A DNA stretch of 64,000 nt from Citrus sinensis (Eukaryota; Streptophyta; Magnoliopsida; Sapindales; Rutaceae), in NCBI RefSeq assembly GCF_022201045.2, contig NC_068564.1, forward strand, positions 3,720,001 to 3,784,000, read 5' to 3'. A model generated the notes under the pieces. It was given only the letters and a program-made list of their open reading frames with translations, was not told the DNA's origin and searched no databases. Below are positions 45,708 to 58,680 of the stretch, piece by piece; position 1 is the stretch's first letter; each line of letters opens with the position of its first letter. A program made the translations under genes and the position numbers.

Positions 45708-48068
45708 ATGGTTCGTTCTTCTCGTACAGGTACACTTTCGTTTGATCCTGAAATTGAGAAGACAGCTCGCCAGCTGAGACAGCAGACTAAGCGAGCTAAG
45801 CAACGATCCTCGTCGCCTTTGCTTTTTAAAACAGATACGGTGCCTAATTTAGTTGAATCATCTAGCGATTCGGAAGAACAAGTGATGGATAGACCTGCAC
45901 CTGTAGAAAGAACTCTTAGAGAGTTAGCTGAACCAGACTTGAATCAGCAACCACTCTGCATTCAATATGTAGATTTGGAGGTAAATTTTGAATTAAAGTC
46001 TGGTCTTATTCATTTATTACCCAAGTTTCATGGTTTTGCAGGTGAAGATCCTCATAAACATCTTAAGGAGTTTCATGTTGTGTGCTCAAGTATGAGACCA
46101 CAAGGCGTGACTGAAGAGCAGATTAAGCTGCGTGCTTTTCCGTTCTCTGTAGATGGGCTAGCTAAAGATTGGTTGTATTACTTGCCTCCTGGATCGATTA
46201 CAACGTGGAATGATTTGAAGAAGCAGTTCCTCGAGAAGTACTTTCCTGCTTCAAGAGCTGCTAACATCAGAAAAGACATTTGTGGGATCAGACAACTTCC
46301 TGGGGAGACTTTATATGAGTATTGGGAGCGATTCAAACAATTGTGTGCCAGCTGTCCTCAACATCAGATTTCTGATCAACTTCTTATTCAATATTTTTAC
46401 GAAGGATTATCATTGATGGATAGGAGTATGATAGATGCTGCTAGTGGAGGCGTGTTGGTGAACAAGACCCCTACTCAAGCAAGGGAGTTGATCTCAAATA
46501 TGGCTGCCAATGCACAACAATTTGGCAGCAGACAAGATGCCACTTCAAGAACGGTGAATGAGGTAAATATTTCTTCTGTTGAACAACGTTTAGATAAACT
46601 TACTTCTCTTGTGGAAAAGTTTGTTGTAGGTAATGTGCAACAGGTGAAGACTTGTGGCATTTGTTACAATATGGGTCATTCAACTGATATGTGTCCTACA
46701 CTTCAAGAAGAACCCGTTGAACAAGCCAATGCAGTTGGAGGATTTCCAAGCATGCCTCAGAGGAGGTATGATCCTTATGCACAAACATACAATCCAGGAT
46801 GGAAGGATCATCCCAACTTCAGCTATGGAGTTAGGCCGTCAGGATTCCCACAACAGTATCCACCAAGACAACCAACACCTCCACAGTCAAACTCCAAGTC
46901 AGGTATACCTCTTGAAGAAATTGTTAAATCACTTGCGACTAACACTCAACAATTTCAGCAGGCAACTACGGCAAGCATTCAGAACTTGGAGAACCAAATG
47001 AGTCAATTGGCGACTGCAGTGAGCCGTCTGGAGTCTCAAGTATTAGGGAGATTGCCTTCACAATCTGAGGTGAATCCAAAGCAAAACGTTAGTGCTGTCA
47101 TCCTTAGAAGTGGGAAGGAGTTGCAAGAGCCTAGTAAGAAAGTGACAAAGCATGTAGAAGATGAGCTTGAGAAGAATGAATTGATGCCTAAATCTCAAGA
47201 TGCGCAACCCACCAGAGCGAAACCCCTACCTATTGTGATACCTCCTCCTTTTCCAAGCCGGTTTGCAAAATCCAAAAAGGAGGAACAAGAGAAAGACATC
47301 CTTGAGACATTTTGCAAGGTTGAGGTAAATATTCCTTTATTAGATGCTATAAAACAGATACCTCGATATGCTAAAGTCCTTAAGGAACTATGCACCTCTA
47401 AGAGAAAATTAAGAGGAGGTGAAAAAGTTCACATGGGGGAGAATATTTCAGCAGTTCTTCAAAAGAAACTACCTCCTAAGTGCAAGGATCCAGGTATGTT
47501 TACTATTCCTTGTAAAATTGGTAGTGTTAGAATTGAAAAGGCTTTGTTAGATCTAGGAGCTTCTATTAATGTCATGCCTCGTTCTATTTATTCATCTTTG
47601 AATATTGGTCCATTAAAAGAAACTGGCGTGATAATTCAACTAGCCGATAGGTCTAATGCATATCCTGATGGGGTATTAGAAGATGTCTTAGTACAAGTTA
47701 ATGAGTTAGTTTTTCCTGCTGATTTTTATGTACTTGATATGGAAGATGATAACTCCTCTAATTCTGTCCCAATTTTGCTAGGAAGACCTTTTCTTAAGAC
47801 TGCTAGGACTAAAATGGATGTACATAAAGGGACTCTCACTATGGAGTTTGATGGAGAGGTTATAGAATTCAATATGAATGATGCCATGAAATATCATAGT
47901 GATGAACATTCAGTATTCTCTGTGGATGTTATTAACCCTATAGTGCAGGAAGTTTTTTACAAGAAAAAGACGAAGACATTTCATGATAGAATGATTTTGA
48001 GAAAGGAGTTCTCTGTTGGTCAAAAAGTTCTTCTTTTTCATTCTAAACTTAAACTTTTTTTCGGGTAA
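45708..48068 (+). CDS. Gag-protease polyprotein, unit 2
   Basis: 786 codons, translated identically to unit 1: gag domain, CCHC knuckle, DLGAS protease, truncated integrase tail and the same early stop after LFFG. Identity at this level means copying is too recent for selection to be inferred from comparison among units. Confidence 0.92.
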   Translation: MVRSSRTGTLSFDPEIEKTARQLRQQTKRAKQRSSSPLLFKTDTVPNLVESSSDSEEQVMDRPAPVERTLRELAEPDLNQQPLCIQYVDLEVNFELKSGLIHLLPKFHGFAGEDPHKHLKEFHVVCSSMRPQGVTEEQIKLRAFPFSVDGLAKDWLYYLPPGSITTWNDLKKQFLEKYFPASRAANIRKDICGIRQLPGETLYEYWERFKQLCASCPQHQISDQLLIQYFYEGLSLMDRSMIDAASGGVLVNKTPTQARELISNMAANAQQFGSRQDATSRTVNEVNISSVEQRLDKLTSLVEKFVVGNVQQVKTCGICYNMGHSTDMCPTLQEEPVEQANAVGGFPSMPQRRYDPYAQTYNPGWKDHPNFSYGVRPSGFPQQYPPRQPTPPQSNSKSGIPLEEIVKSLATNTQQFQQATTASIQNLENQMSQLATAVSRLESQVLGRLPSQSEVNPKQNVSAVILRSGKELQEPSKKVTKHVEDELEKNELMPKSQDAQPTRAKPLPIVIPPPFPSRFAKSKKEEQEKDILETFCKVEVNIPLLDAIKQIPRYAKVLKELCTSKRKLRGGEKVHMGENISAVLQKKLPPKCKDPGMFTIPCKIGSVRIEKALLDLGASINVMPRSIYSSLNIGPLKETGVIIQLADRSNAYPDGVLEDVLVQVNELVFPADFYVLDMEDDNSSNSVPILLGRPFLKTARTKMDVHKGTLTMEFDGEVIEFNMNDAMKYHSDEHSVFSVDVINPIVQEVFYKKKTKTFHDRMILRKEFSVGQKVLLFHSKLKLFFG

Positions 48069-48258
48069 ATTACGTTCTTGCTGGGTTGGACCTTTTATTG
48101 TTACTAATGTTTTTCCTCATGGTGCAGTTGAGATTCGGAGTCCGACCTCTGACAGAGTTCTTAAGGTTAATGGTCATCGCTTAAAATCTTTTTATGAAGG
48201 TTTTTCGGTGAATATCGTGGAGGATGTGGCTCTCGAGAGTCCCAATTATGGAGATTGA
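48064..48258 (+). pseudogene. Integrase C-terminal tail, unit 2
   Basis: Same out-of-frame tail as unit 1 (WVGPFIVTNVFPHGAVEI), with the same extra T upstream. Confidence 0.85.
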
Positions 48259-48741
48259 TGCATAAATGTGTCTAGCCAAAGACATAAAACAAAGGCGCTT
48301 TTTGGGAGGCAACCCAAATGATTTATTTATTTTGGTTTTTGTCATATCTTCTTTTAATTTTGATTCAGATTTTTTTTTAAAAAAATAATGTGTTTGCTTA
48401 TTTTGGTCAGAAGAAAATTTTTGATAAGGCGTGCCCACGTCTTAACTAATAAGTACTTCTGTGATTTTTAACGTGAAATGGTTTTAAGGCGTGCCCACGT
48501 GCTTATTAGAAAAGTACTTCTGAAATTTTTTTTTTTTTTGTGTCTCAAAGTAGTTCATCATAAAAAAAAAATTATTTATTTATTTATTTATTTGAAAATT
48601 AAAAAAAAAACTTTTTTTTTTCTTTTCCTTTCTTTTCTTTCTTTTTTATATATATATTTTTTTTATTTGAAAAAAAAAACGAAAAAAAAATAAAATTTAC
48701 TGTTCACAAAATCCCTAATTCACAGAATTGGTTTTCTTCTC

Positions 48742-49348
48742 CAGCCTTCACCGAGCAGCCACGCAGCACCAGCGATCCACCATCGCGAACCAGCCCACGC
48801 AGCAGCAGCAGCAACTGTGCGCGCAGCCAGCTCCATCCCACGCGTGCGCATATTCAGCCTTCACCGAGCAGCCACGCAGCACCAGCGATCCACCATCGCG
48901 AACCAGCCCACGCAGCAGCAGCAGCAACTGTGCGCGCAGCCAGCTCCATCCCACGCGTGCGCATATTCAGCCTTCACCGAGCAGCCACGCAGCAACCCGC
49001 GAGCGCAGATCCAGCCTTTGCCTAGCAGCGCGCAGAACCAACGTCAGCCCAGCTCTCACGTGCAATCAACCCCAGCGCGCAGATCCAGCAACCCACTAGC
49101 GCAGCAGAACCAGCCCCAGTAGCGCGCAGCATCCCGCACGCAACCAACATCACCAGCGCGCAATCAGCAATCCCCCAGCGCGCAGCAACAGCCGCAGCAC
49201 GCAGATCCAGCGTCACCAGTTCGCAGCATCAGTCCCATCCGCGCGCAACTGAACCAGCAGCCGTGTACCCGCAAGCTCCAGTCGAGCAGCAATAGTCCGC
49301 AACCAGCCTACGACCTGCATTCCAGCCGCATGAATCGAAATCTGTGAC
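48742..49348 (+). repeat. GC-rich block with 113-bp tandem repeat, unit 2
   Basis: Copy of the unit 1 block with the same 2.3 repeats. The G-to-A difference at 49147 lies within it. Confidence 0.8.
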
Positions 49349-49511
49349 AAGATGGAGCAGAATTTGGCCGCATACTTCAAGAGTGTGGGATTTATCCCAC
49401 CATTCCCGCCAAGCCCATAGACGTTATGAGGATCAAAGCTCACAATTCAGGGAAGTTTTTGCCTTTAATCTTTTATCCTGACGCTTTAATTTTTATGTGA
49501 GCTTTGATTAT

Positions 49512-49554
49512 CTTACATTGGGGACAATGTAAGTTCTTGGTGTGGGGGAGGGAT
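49512..49554 (+). other. Hairpin plus internal polypurine-like tract, unit 2
   Basis: Same 9-bp stem (49512-49533) and following purine tract as unit 1. Confidence 0.65.
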
Positions 49555-50956
49555 TTTTGCATTATTGATGTCTGGAATTATTGTTTTCACTCTACTTATT
49601 TTTTTTTTTTCACTCTACTCATCCTTAAATGATTTTGGAGTTAGTATGCTTTATATATTATTAATTTTCTTTTCCTTTATCTCTCACTACTCTTTTCCCA
49701 TCTATCTCACATTATTTACATCTATTTTTTTTTCTATCATACTTTTTCATCACTCACATTTTATCTTTCATTTTTTTTACTACATACATCTTTCTTGCTT
49801 ATTATCCTTTTTACCTTTCCTTTTATATCTCACTCATACCTTCTTCTCATTCTACACCACTATTGATGGTTGATTCATTTGAAGAGTGTACAGGATTTGA
49901 TGGCAAATTTACCAACTTTGTGAGGATTTGAGCCTATGAGCAACCACTTTGCTCTAATTATTTTTGTTATGTGAATATCAATCCTAGTTTGTTTATTCTA
50001 GAACTTGCTTTATTATGCATGTTGAAGCCACATTACAAGATTTTATGCATTAAAATGATAAGGGCAAACCATTTACCATTTTTCTATTCTCGCATTTTCC
50101 TTTTTCTCTACCCGAAGACCTTTATTTGCTATCTTTGTTTGAGCCTTAACCATTACCCATCTAATTCTCTCCGTCTACTTAACCATTTTTCTTCTTTTTG
50201 AGCCTCAATTTAAGGAGATTTTTGGACTCATTGTGTGGATATATTTTGTTGCTTTTTCTACCTTGTAATAAAGTTTCTCAATTAGATCAACAAGCATTAT
50301 GCTTGAATTAAATTGTGCAAGGTTCGTTTCTTTTGTTTGATTCAAAAAAAAAAACAACAACAAAAAAACAAAAAAAAAGAAAAAAAAAAGAAAAAAGAAA
50401 AATTGAAAAAAAAATCGAAATAAAAAATGTTTACATTCTTGGTGACTTGAGTAGAAATAAGCATTTTGATATCATAAGTTCATTCAATGAGTTCATTCTT
50501 CTCGTTTTGATCTCTTTTTCTTTCGTAAACCTTTCTTTTTCATTTAACACATTTAACCCCATTACAACCCTTTTAAGACCCTTAAATTTTTGCATTTTAT
50601 TCATGTTTTGTGGATTGAGATGTGATATATGAGCAAGCTTATGGTAATAGCATTCTTTGATTTGATTTGAGTGGATAAATGACACCCTAAACACTTTGAG
50701 TGCATGGAGTGAAGTTATTGAGAGGGCTATTACATCTTGTTGCACTTGAATTTTGAACGAATCTTCTTGGTGGTTGAATGTTCTTATTCTATCTTATGAA
50801 ATTCTATGCTTTAAAATCCTTGTCTCTCGAACGTTGAACGACTTAATTTCTTGAGGTATGCTTGCTTAAAATTATTTTTGGATGAGTTGAGATGAGAATT
50901 TAGTGGAGATTTGAGATTAGTCTTGAGTTATATGCTTGAGGACAAGCATCATCTTG

Positions 50957-50969
50957 GTGTGGGGGAATT
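50957..50969 (+). other. Polypurine tract before LTR 3
   Basis: GTGTGGGGGAATT directly before LTR 3. Confidence 0.8.
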
Positions 50970-52158
50970 TGTTAGAGTGCAATTTATGCACTAGTTTTGC
51001 ATTATTTACTTCCCTTAATATCAATGTTTTGCACTTAATAATAGTGATTTACTTATGTTTTACTTTTGTAGGTGCAATTCTATTGATTGATGATAAAATT
51101 GAGCTATAAGATGATGTTTAAGGATGATTGTTCTCTTGGAGAAATTATGAGCGTCAGAAGAACTTTGTTGATAAGGCGTGGGCGCGTGCTGTCAACTGCG
51201 GACCTGCAGTTTTTAGTTTAACGTGTTTTGTATTTTTGGTTATTTTTGTAATTACGAATTTAATATTTCAGATATTAGTATTTTATTTTAAATAGAATTC
51301 TAAAAGAGAGGAGAGAGAGAGTATTTAAGGGAGGAATCTATTGTGAAAAGGGGGGATTTTGGATTGGAGAAAAAGAAACCCTAGATCTAATTTTTCTCTT
51401 CTCTCTATGAGGAACTAAACCCATTTTTCTGGTTGAAGGTTAATGAAGCTTTGATTCATCACTACTGTGAGATCTTTCTTGTGCTTTAATTGTTTTATTA
51501 CTTTTTGGGTATTTGTTTATTCTCTGAATTATTTTCATGATTATGTTTGTTAATTAGGTAATGGGCCACTATTTAATTATCAACTTAATCTATTGTCAAT
51601 TAAAGGATTCATCGTATGAAGAATTTAATGTTTGTGACAAATAACATAGCAGAGAGTTGTGTTGTGAGAATAAACAATCTAATTTAAATGAATCATCATA
51701 TGTGTTGATTAGGATTTGGGTCTCTCTGGTTTTTCAGGCTGTCAATTGATTAAATTCTATGATCGTATCTAGGGTTGTCTATTGATTAGGGAAATAACCA
51801 ACGGTCGTACCTTGGTTATCGACTAGTTAAGGAGAGATTGGCTATTAGAAGGTCTCAGTAGCTATAACCGGTCTATTCATGAGTAATAATAATCTATATT
51901 TGAATCAATGATCAGTAGTCGAATCAAGCTGAGTTAATTCCTTCAACCAGAGCTTTCTCCAATTTGAATTACAACTTTAATTTGCATTCTTGTTATTTTA
52001 ATTTGATTTTTATTATTGTCAACAATTCCCCTATTTTACGTTTTACGTTTCAAAAGGATTTAATTAATTACCGATCTCTGTGGACACGACCCTGCTCAAT
52101 CACTATACACAATTTATTTAGAGTAGGAATTTATTTTTGTTGGCTTCGACAACCATCA
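50970..52158 (+). repeat. LTR 3 (shared between units 2 and 3)
   Basis: 1,189 bp, no difference from LTR 1 noticed. PPT on the left, PBS on the right. Confidence 0.9.
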
Positions 52159-52163
52159 AATTT

Positions 52164-52181
52164 TGGCGCCGTTGCCGGGGA
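52164..52181 (+). other. Primer-binding site, unit 3
   Basis: Same tRNA-Asp-type PBS, five bases after LTR 3. Confidence 0.88.
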
Positions 52182-52223
52182 TTGGTGTCATTTATTTAAT
52201 CCTTTTTACGTTTTACTTGGTGT

Positions 52224-54584
52224 ATGGTTCGTTCTTCTCGTACAGGTACACTTTCGTTTGATCCTGAAATTGAGAAGACAGCTCGCCAGCTGAGACAGCA
52301 GACTAAGCGAGCTAAGCAACGATCCTCGTCGCCTTTGCTTTTTAAAACAGATACGGTGCCTAATTTAGTTGAATCATCTAGCGATTCGGAAGAACAAGTG
52401 ATGGATAGACCTGCACCTGTAGAAAGAACTCTTAGAGAGTTAGCTGAACCAGACTTGAATCAGCAACCACTCTGCATTCAATATGTAGATTTGGAGGTAA
52501 ATTTTGAATTAAAGTCTGGTCTTATTCATTTATTACCCAAGTTTCATGGTTTTGCAGGTGAAGATCCTCATAAACATCTTAAGGAGTTTCATGTTGTGTG
52601 CTCAAGTATGAGACCACAAGGCGTGACTGAAGAGCAGATTAAGCTGCGTGCTTTTCCGTTCTCTGTAGATGGGCTAGCTAAAGATTGGTTGTATTACTTG
52701 CCTCCTGGATCGATTACAACGTGGAATGATTTGAAGAAGCAGTTCCTCGAGAAGTACTTTCCTGCTTCAAGAGCTGCTAACATCAGAAAAGACATTTGTG
52801 GGATCAGACAACTTCCTGGGGAGACTTTATATGAGTATTGGGAGCGATTCAAACAATTGTGTGCCAGCTGTCCTCAACATCAGATTTCTGATCAACTTCT
52901 TATTCAATATTTTTACGAAGGATTATCATTGATGGATAGGAGTATGATAGATGCTGCTAGTGGAGGCGTGTTGGTGAACAAGACCCCTACTCAAGCAAGG
53001 GAGTTGATCTCAAATATGGCTGCCAATGCACAACAATTTGGCAGCAGACAAGATGCCACTTCAAGAACGGTGAATGAGGTAAATATTTCTTCTGTTGAAC
53101 AACGTTTAGATAAACTTACTTCTCTTGTGGAAAAGTTTGTTGTAGGTAATGTGCAACAGGTGAAGACTTGTGGCATTTGTTACAATATGGGTCATTCAAC
53201 TGATATGTGTCCTACACTTCAAGAAGAACCCGTTGAACAAGCCAATGCAGTTGGAGGATTTCCAAGCATGCCTCAGAGGAGGTATGATCCTTATGCACAA
53301 ACATACAATCCAGGATGGAAGGATCATCCCAACTTCAGCTATGGAGTTAGGCCGTCAGGATTCCCACAACAGTATCCACCAAGACAACCAACACCTCCAC
53401 AGTCAAACTCCAAGTCAGGTATACCTCTTGAAGAAATTGTTAAATCACTTGCGACTAACACTCAACAATTTCAGCAGGCAACTACGGCAAGCATTCAGAA
53501 CTTGGAGAACCAAATGAGTCAATTGGCGACTGCAGTGAGCCGTCTGGAGTCTCAAGTATTAGGGAGATTGCCTTCACAATCTGAGGTGAATCCAAAGCAA
53601 AACGTTAGTGCTGTCATCCTTAGAAGTGGGAAGGAGTTGCAAGAGCCTAGTAAGAAAGTGACAAAGCATGTAGAAGATGAGCTTGAGAAGAATGAATTGA
53701 TGCCTAAATCTCAAGATGCGCAACCCACCAGAGCGAAACCCCTACCTATTGTGATACCTCCTCCTTTTCCAAGCCGGTTTGCAAAATCCAAAAAGGAGGA
53801 ACAAGAGAAAGACATCCTTGAGACATTTTGCAAGGTTGAGGTAAATATTCCTTTATTAGATGCTATAAAACAGATACCTCGATATGCTAAAGTCCTTAAG
53901 GAACTATGCACCTCTAAGAGAAAATTAAGAGGAGGTGAAAAAGTTCACATGGGGGAGAATATTTCAGCAGTTCTTCAAAAGAAACTACCTCCTAAGTGCA
54001 AGGATCCAGGTATGTTTACTATTCCTTGTAAAATTGGTAGTGTTAGAATTGAAAAGGCTTTGTTAGATCTAGGAGCTTCTATTAATGTCATGCCTCGTTC
54101 TATTTATTCATCTTTGAATATTGGTCCATTAAAAGAAACTGGCGTGATAATTCAACTAGCCGATAGGTCTAATGCATATCCTGATGGGGTATTAGAAGAT
54201 GTCTTAGTACAAGTTAATGAGTTAGTTTTTCCTGCTGATTTTTATGTACTTGATATGGAAGATGATAACTCCTCTAATTCTGTCCCAATTTTGCTAGGAA
54301 GACCTTTTCTTAAGACTGCTAGGACTAAAATGGATGTACATAAAGGGACTCTCACTATGGAGTTTGATGGAGAGGTTATAGAATTCAATATGAATGATGC
54401 CATGAAATATCATAGTGATGAACATTCAGTATTCTCTGTGGATGTTATTAACCCTATAGTGCAGGAAGTTTTTTACAAGAAAAAGACGAAGACATTTCAT
54501 GATAGAATGATTTTGAGAAAGGAGTTCTCTGTTGGTCAAAAAGTTCTTCTTTTTCATTCTAAACTTAAACTTTTTTTCGGGTAA
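52224..54584 (+). CDS. Gag-protease polyprotein, unit 3
   Basis: 786 codons with the same translation as units 1 and 2. Gag, CCHC knuckle and DLGAS protease are present; the integrase tail is cut by the shared frameshift. Confidence 0.92.
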   Translation: MVRSSRTGTLSFDPEIEKTARQLRQQTKRAKQRSSSPLLFKTDTVPNLVESSSDSEEQVMDRPAPVERTLRELAEPDLNQQPLCIQYVDLEVNFELKSGLIHLLPKFHGFAGEDPHKHLKEFHVVCSSMRPQGVTEEQIKLRAFPFSVDGLAKDWLYYLPPGSITTWNDLKKQFLEKYFPASRAANIRKDICGIRQLPGETLYEYWERFKQLCASCPQHQISDQLLIQYFYEGLSLMDRSMIDAASGGVLVNKTPTQARELISNMAANAQQFGSRQDATSRTVNEVNISSVEQRLDKLTSLVEKFVVGNVQQVKTCGICYNMGHSTDMCPTLQEEPVEQANAVGGFPSMPQRRYDPYAQTYNPGWKDHPNFSYGVRPSGFPQQYPPRQPTPPQSNSKSGIPLEEIVKSLATNTQQFQQATTASIQNLENQMSQLATAVSRLESQVLGRLPSQSEVNPKQNVSAVILRSGKELQEPSKKVTKHVEDELEKNELMPKSQDAQPTRAKPLPIVIPPPFPSRFAKSKKEEQEKDILETFCKVEVNIPLLDAIKQIPRYAKVLKELCTSKRKLRGGEKVHMGENISAVLQKKLPPKCKDPGMFTIPCKIGSVRIEKALLDLGASINVMPRSIYSSLNIGPLKETGVIIQLADRSNAYPDGVLEDVLVQVNELVFPADFYVLDMEDDNSSNSVPILLGRPFLKTARTKMDVHKGTLTMEFDGEVIEFNMNDAMKYHSDEHSVFSVDVINPIVQEVFYKKKTKTFHDRMILRKEFSVGQKVLLFHSKLKLFFG

Positions 54585-54774
54585 ATTACGTTCTTGCTGG
54601 GTTGGACCTTTTATTGTTACTAATGTTTTTCCTCATGGTGCAGTTGAGATTCGGAGTCCGACCTCTGACAGAGTTCTTAAGGTTAATGGTCATCGCTTAA
54701 AATCTTTTTATGAAGGTTTTTCGGTGAATATCGTGGAGGATGTGGCTCTCGAGAGTCCCAATTATGGAGATTGA
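54580..54774 (+). pseudogene. Integrase C-terminal tail, unit 3
   Basis: Same out-of-frame remnant as the other units. Confidence 0.85.
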
Positions 54775-55258
54775 TGCATAAATGTGTCTAGCCAAAGACA
54801 TAAAACAAAGGCGCTTTTTGGGAGGCAACCCAAATGATTTATTTATTTTGGTTTTTGTCATATCTTCTTTTAATTTTGATTCAGATTTTTTTTTAAAAAA
54901 ATAATGTGTTTGCTTATTTTGGTCAGAAGAAAATTTTTGATAAGGCGTGCCCACGTCTTAACTAATAAGTACTTCTGTGATTTTTAACGTGAAATGGTTT
55001 TAAGGCGTGCCCACGTGCTTATTAGAAAAGTACTTCTGAAATTTTTTTTTTTTTTTGTGTCTCAAAGTAGTTCATCATAAAAAAAAAATTATTTATTTAT
55101 TTATTTATTTGAAAATTAAAAAAAAAACTTTTTTTTTTCTTTTCCTTTCTTTTCTTTCTTTTTTATATATATATTTTTTTTATTTGAAAAAAAAAACGAA
55201 AAAAAAATAAAATTTACTGTTCACAAAATCCCTAATTCACAGAATTGGTTTTCTTCTC

Positions 55259-55865
55259 CAGCCTTCACCGAGCAGCCACGCAGCACCAGCGATCCACCAT
55301 CGCGAACCAGCCCACGCAGCAGCAGCAGCAACTGTGCGCGCAGCCAGCTCCATCCCACGCGTGCGCATATTCAGCCTTCACCGAGCAGCCACGCAGCACC
55401 AGCGATCCACCATCGCGAACCAGCCCACGCAGCAGCAGCAGCAACTGTGCGCGCAGCCAGCTCCATCCCACGCGTGCGCATATTCAGCCTTCACCGAGCA
55501 GCCACGCAGCAACCCGCGAGCGCAGATCCAGCCTTTGCCTAGCAGCGCGCAGAACCAACGTCAGCCCAGCTCTCACGTGCAATCAACCCCAGCGCGCAGA
55601 TCCAGCAACCCACTAGCGCAGCAGAACCAGCCCCAGTAGCGCGCAGCATCCCGCACGCAACCAGCATCACCAGCGCGCAATCAGCAATCCCCCAGCGCGC
55701 AGCAACAGCCGCAGCACGCAGATCCAGCGTCACCAGTTCGCAGCATCAGTCCCATCCGCGCGCAACTGAACCAGCAGCCGTGTACCCGCAAGCTCCAGTC
55801 GAGCAGCAATAGTCCGCAACCAGCCTACGACCTGCATTCCAGCCGCATGAATCGAAATCTGTGAC
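55259..55865 (+). repeat. GC-rich block with 113-bp tandem repeat, unit 3
   Basis: Same block and repeat number as unit 1. Confidence 0.8.
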
Positions 55866-56028
55866 AAGATGGAGCAGAATTTGGCCGCATACTTCAAGAG
55901 TGTGGGATTTATCCCACCATTCCCGCCAAGCCCATAGACGTTATGAGGATCAAAGCTCACAATTCAGGGAAGTTTTTGCCTTTAATCTTTTATCCTGACG
56001 CTTTAATTTTTATGTGAGCTTTGATTAT

Positions 56029-56071
56029 CTTACATTGGGGACAATGTAAGTTCTTGGTGTGGGGGAGGGAT
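56029..56071 (+). other. Hairpin plus internal polypurine-like tract, unit 3
   Basis: Same stem-loop (56029-56050) and purine tract. Confidence 0.65.
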
Positions 56072-57473
56072 TTTTGCATTATTGATGTCTGGAATTATTG
56101 TTTTCACTCTACTTATTTTTTTTTTTTCACTCTACTCATCCTTAAATGATTTTGGAGTTAGTATGCTTTATATATTATTAATTTTCTTTTCCTTTATCTC
56201 TCACTACTCTTTTCCCATCTATCTCACATTATTTACATCTATTTTTTTTTCTATCATACTTTTTCATCACTCACATTTTATCTTTCATTTTTTTTACTAC
56301 ATACATCTTTCTTGCTTATTATCCTTTTTACCTTTCCTTTTATATCTCACTCATACCTTCTTCTCATTCTACACCACTATTGATGGTTGATTCATTTGAA
56401 GAGTGTACAGGATTTGATGGCAAATTTACCAACTTTGTGAGGATTTGAGCCTATGAGCAACCACTTTGCTCTAATTATTTTTGTTATGTGAATATCAATC
56501 CTAGTTTGTTTATTCTAGAACTTGCTTTATTATGCATGTTGAAGCCACATTACAAGATTTTATGCATTAAAATGATAAGGGCAAACCATTTACCATTTTT
56601 CTATTCTCGCATTTTCCTTTTTCTCTACCCGAAGACCTTTATTTGCTATCTTTGTTTGAGCCTTAACCATTACCCATCTAATTCTCTCCGTCTACTTAAC
56701 CATTTTTCTTCTTTTTGAGCCTCAATTTAAGGAGATTTTTGGACTCATTGTGTGGATATATTTTGTTGCTTTTTCTACCTTGTAATAAAGTTTCTCAATT
56801 AGATCAACAAGCATTATGCTTGAATTAAATTGTGCAAGGTTCGTTTCTTTTGTTTGATTCAAAAAAAAAAACAACAACAAAAAAACAAAAAAAAAGAAAA
56901 AAAAAAGAAAAAAGAAAAATTGAAAAAAAAATCGAAATAAAAAATGTTTACATTCTTGGTGACTTGAGTAGAAATAAGCATTTTGATATCATAAGTTCAT
57001 TCAATGAGTTCATTCTTCTCGTTTTGATCTCTTTTTCTTTCGTAAACCTTTCTTTTTCATTTAACACATTTAACCCCATTACAACCCTTTTAAGACCCTT
57101 AAATTTTTGCATTTTATTCATGTTTTGTGGATTGAGATGTGATATATGAGCAAGCTTATGGTAATAGCATTCTTTGATTTGATTTGAGTGGATAAATGAC
57201 ACCCTAAACACTTTGAGTGCATGGAGTGAAGTTATTGAGAGGGCTATTACATCTTGTTGCACTTGAATTTTGAACGAATCTTCTTGGTGGTTGAATGTTC
57301 TTATTCTATCTTATGAAATTCTATGCTTTAAAATCCTTGTCTCTCGAACGTTGAACGACTTAATTTCTTGAGGTATGCTTGCTTAAAATTATTTTTGGAT
57401 GAGTTGAGATGAGAATTTAGTGGAGATTTGAGATTAGTCTTGAGTTATATGCTTGAGGACAAGCATCATCTTG

Positions 57474-57486
57474 GTGTGGGGGAATT
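57474..57486 (+). other. Polypurine tract before LTR 4
   Basis: GTGTGGGGGAATT directly before LTR 4. Confidence 0.8.
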
Positions 57487-58675
57487 TGTTAGAGTGCAAT
57501 TTATGCACTAGTTTTGCATTATTTACTTCCCTTAATATCAATGTTTTGCACTTAATAATAGTGATTTACTTATGTTTTACTTTTGTAGGTGCAATTCTAT
57601 TGATTGATGATAAAATTGAGCTATAAGATGATGTTTAAGGATGATTGTTCTCTTGGAGAAATTATGAGCGTCAGAAGAACTTTGTTGATAAGGCGTGGGC
57701 GCGTGCTGTCAACTGCGGACCTGCAGTTTTTAGTTTAACGTGTTTTGTATTTTTGGTTATTTTTGTAATTACGAATTTAATATTTCAGATATTAGTATTT
57801 TATTTTAAATAGAATTCTAAAAGAGAGGAGAGAGAGAGTATTTAAGGGAGGAATCTATTGTGAAAAGGGGGGATTTTGGATTGGAGAAAAAGAAACCCTA
57901 GATCTAATTTTTCTCTTCTCTCTATGAGGAACTAAACCCATTTTTCTGGTTGAAGGTTAATGAAGCTTTGATTCATCACTACTGTGAGATCTTTCTTGTG
58001 CTTTAATTGTTTTATTACTTTTTGGGTATTTGTTTATTCTCTGAATTATTTTCATGATTATGTTTGTTAATTAGGTAATGGGCCACTATTTAATTATCAA
58101 CTTAATCTATTGTCAATTAAAGGATTCATCGTATGAAGAATTTAATGTTTGTGACAAATAACATAGCAGAGAGTTGTGTTGTGAGAATAAACAATCTAAT
58201 TTAAATGAATCATCATATGTGTTGATTAGGATTTGGGTCTCTCTGGTTTTTCAGGCTGTCAATTGATTAAATTCTATGATCGTATCTAGGGTTGTCTATT
58301 GATTAGGGAAATAACCAACGGTCGTACCTTGGTTATCGACTAGTTAAGGAGAGATTGGCTATTAGAAGGTCTCAGTAGCTATAACCGGTCTATTCATGAG
58401 TAATAATAATCTATATTTGAATCAATGATCAGTAGTCGAATCAAGCTGAGTTAATTCCTTCAACCAGAGCTTTCTCCAATTTGAATTACAACTTTAATTT
58501 GCATTCTTGTTATTTTAATTTGATTTTTATTATTGTCAACAATTCCCCTATTTTACGTTTTACGTTTCAAAAGGATTTAATTAATTACCGATCTCTGTGG
58601 ACACGACCCTGCTCAATCACTATACACAATTTATTTAGAGTAGGAATTTATTTTTGTTGGCTTCGACAACCATCA
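57487..58675 (+). repeat. LTR 4 (shared between units 3 and 4)
   Basis: 1,189 bp, no difference from LTR 1 noticed. PPT on the left, PBS on the right. Confidence 0.9.
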
Positions 58676-58680
58676 AATTT

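Larger units (their letters stand above)
44454..50969 (+). mobile_element. Retrotransposon unit 2 (LTR plus interior)
   Basis: Same architecture as unit 1, 6,516 bp against 6,518. Differences seen: A instead of G at 49147 (equivalent 42629), a T run one base shorter near 49600, and an A run one base shorter near 50344. It shares LTR 2 with the end of unit 1. Confidence 0.93.
50970..57486 (+). mobile_element. Retrotransposon unit 3 (LTR plus interior)
   Basis: 6,517 bp. Differences seen: a T run of 15 rather than 14 near 55042-55056, an A run of 11 near 56861, otherwise the same architecture and sequence by eye. Confidence 0.93.
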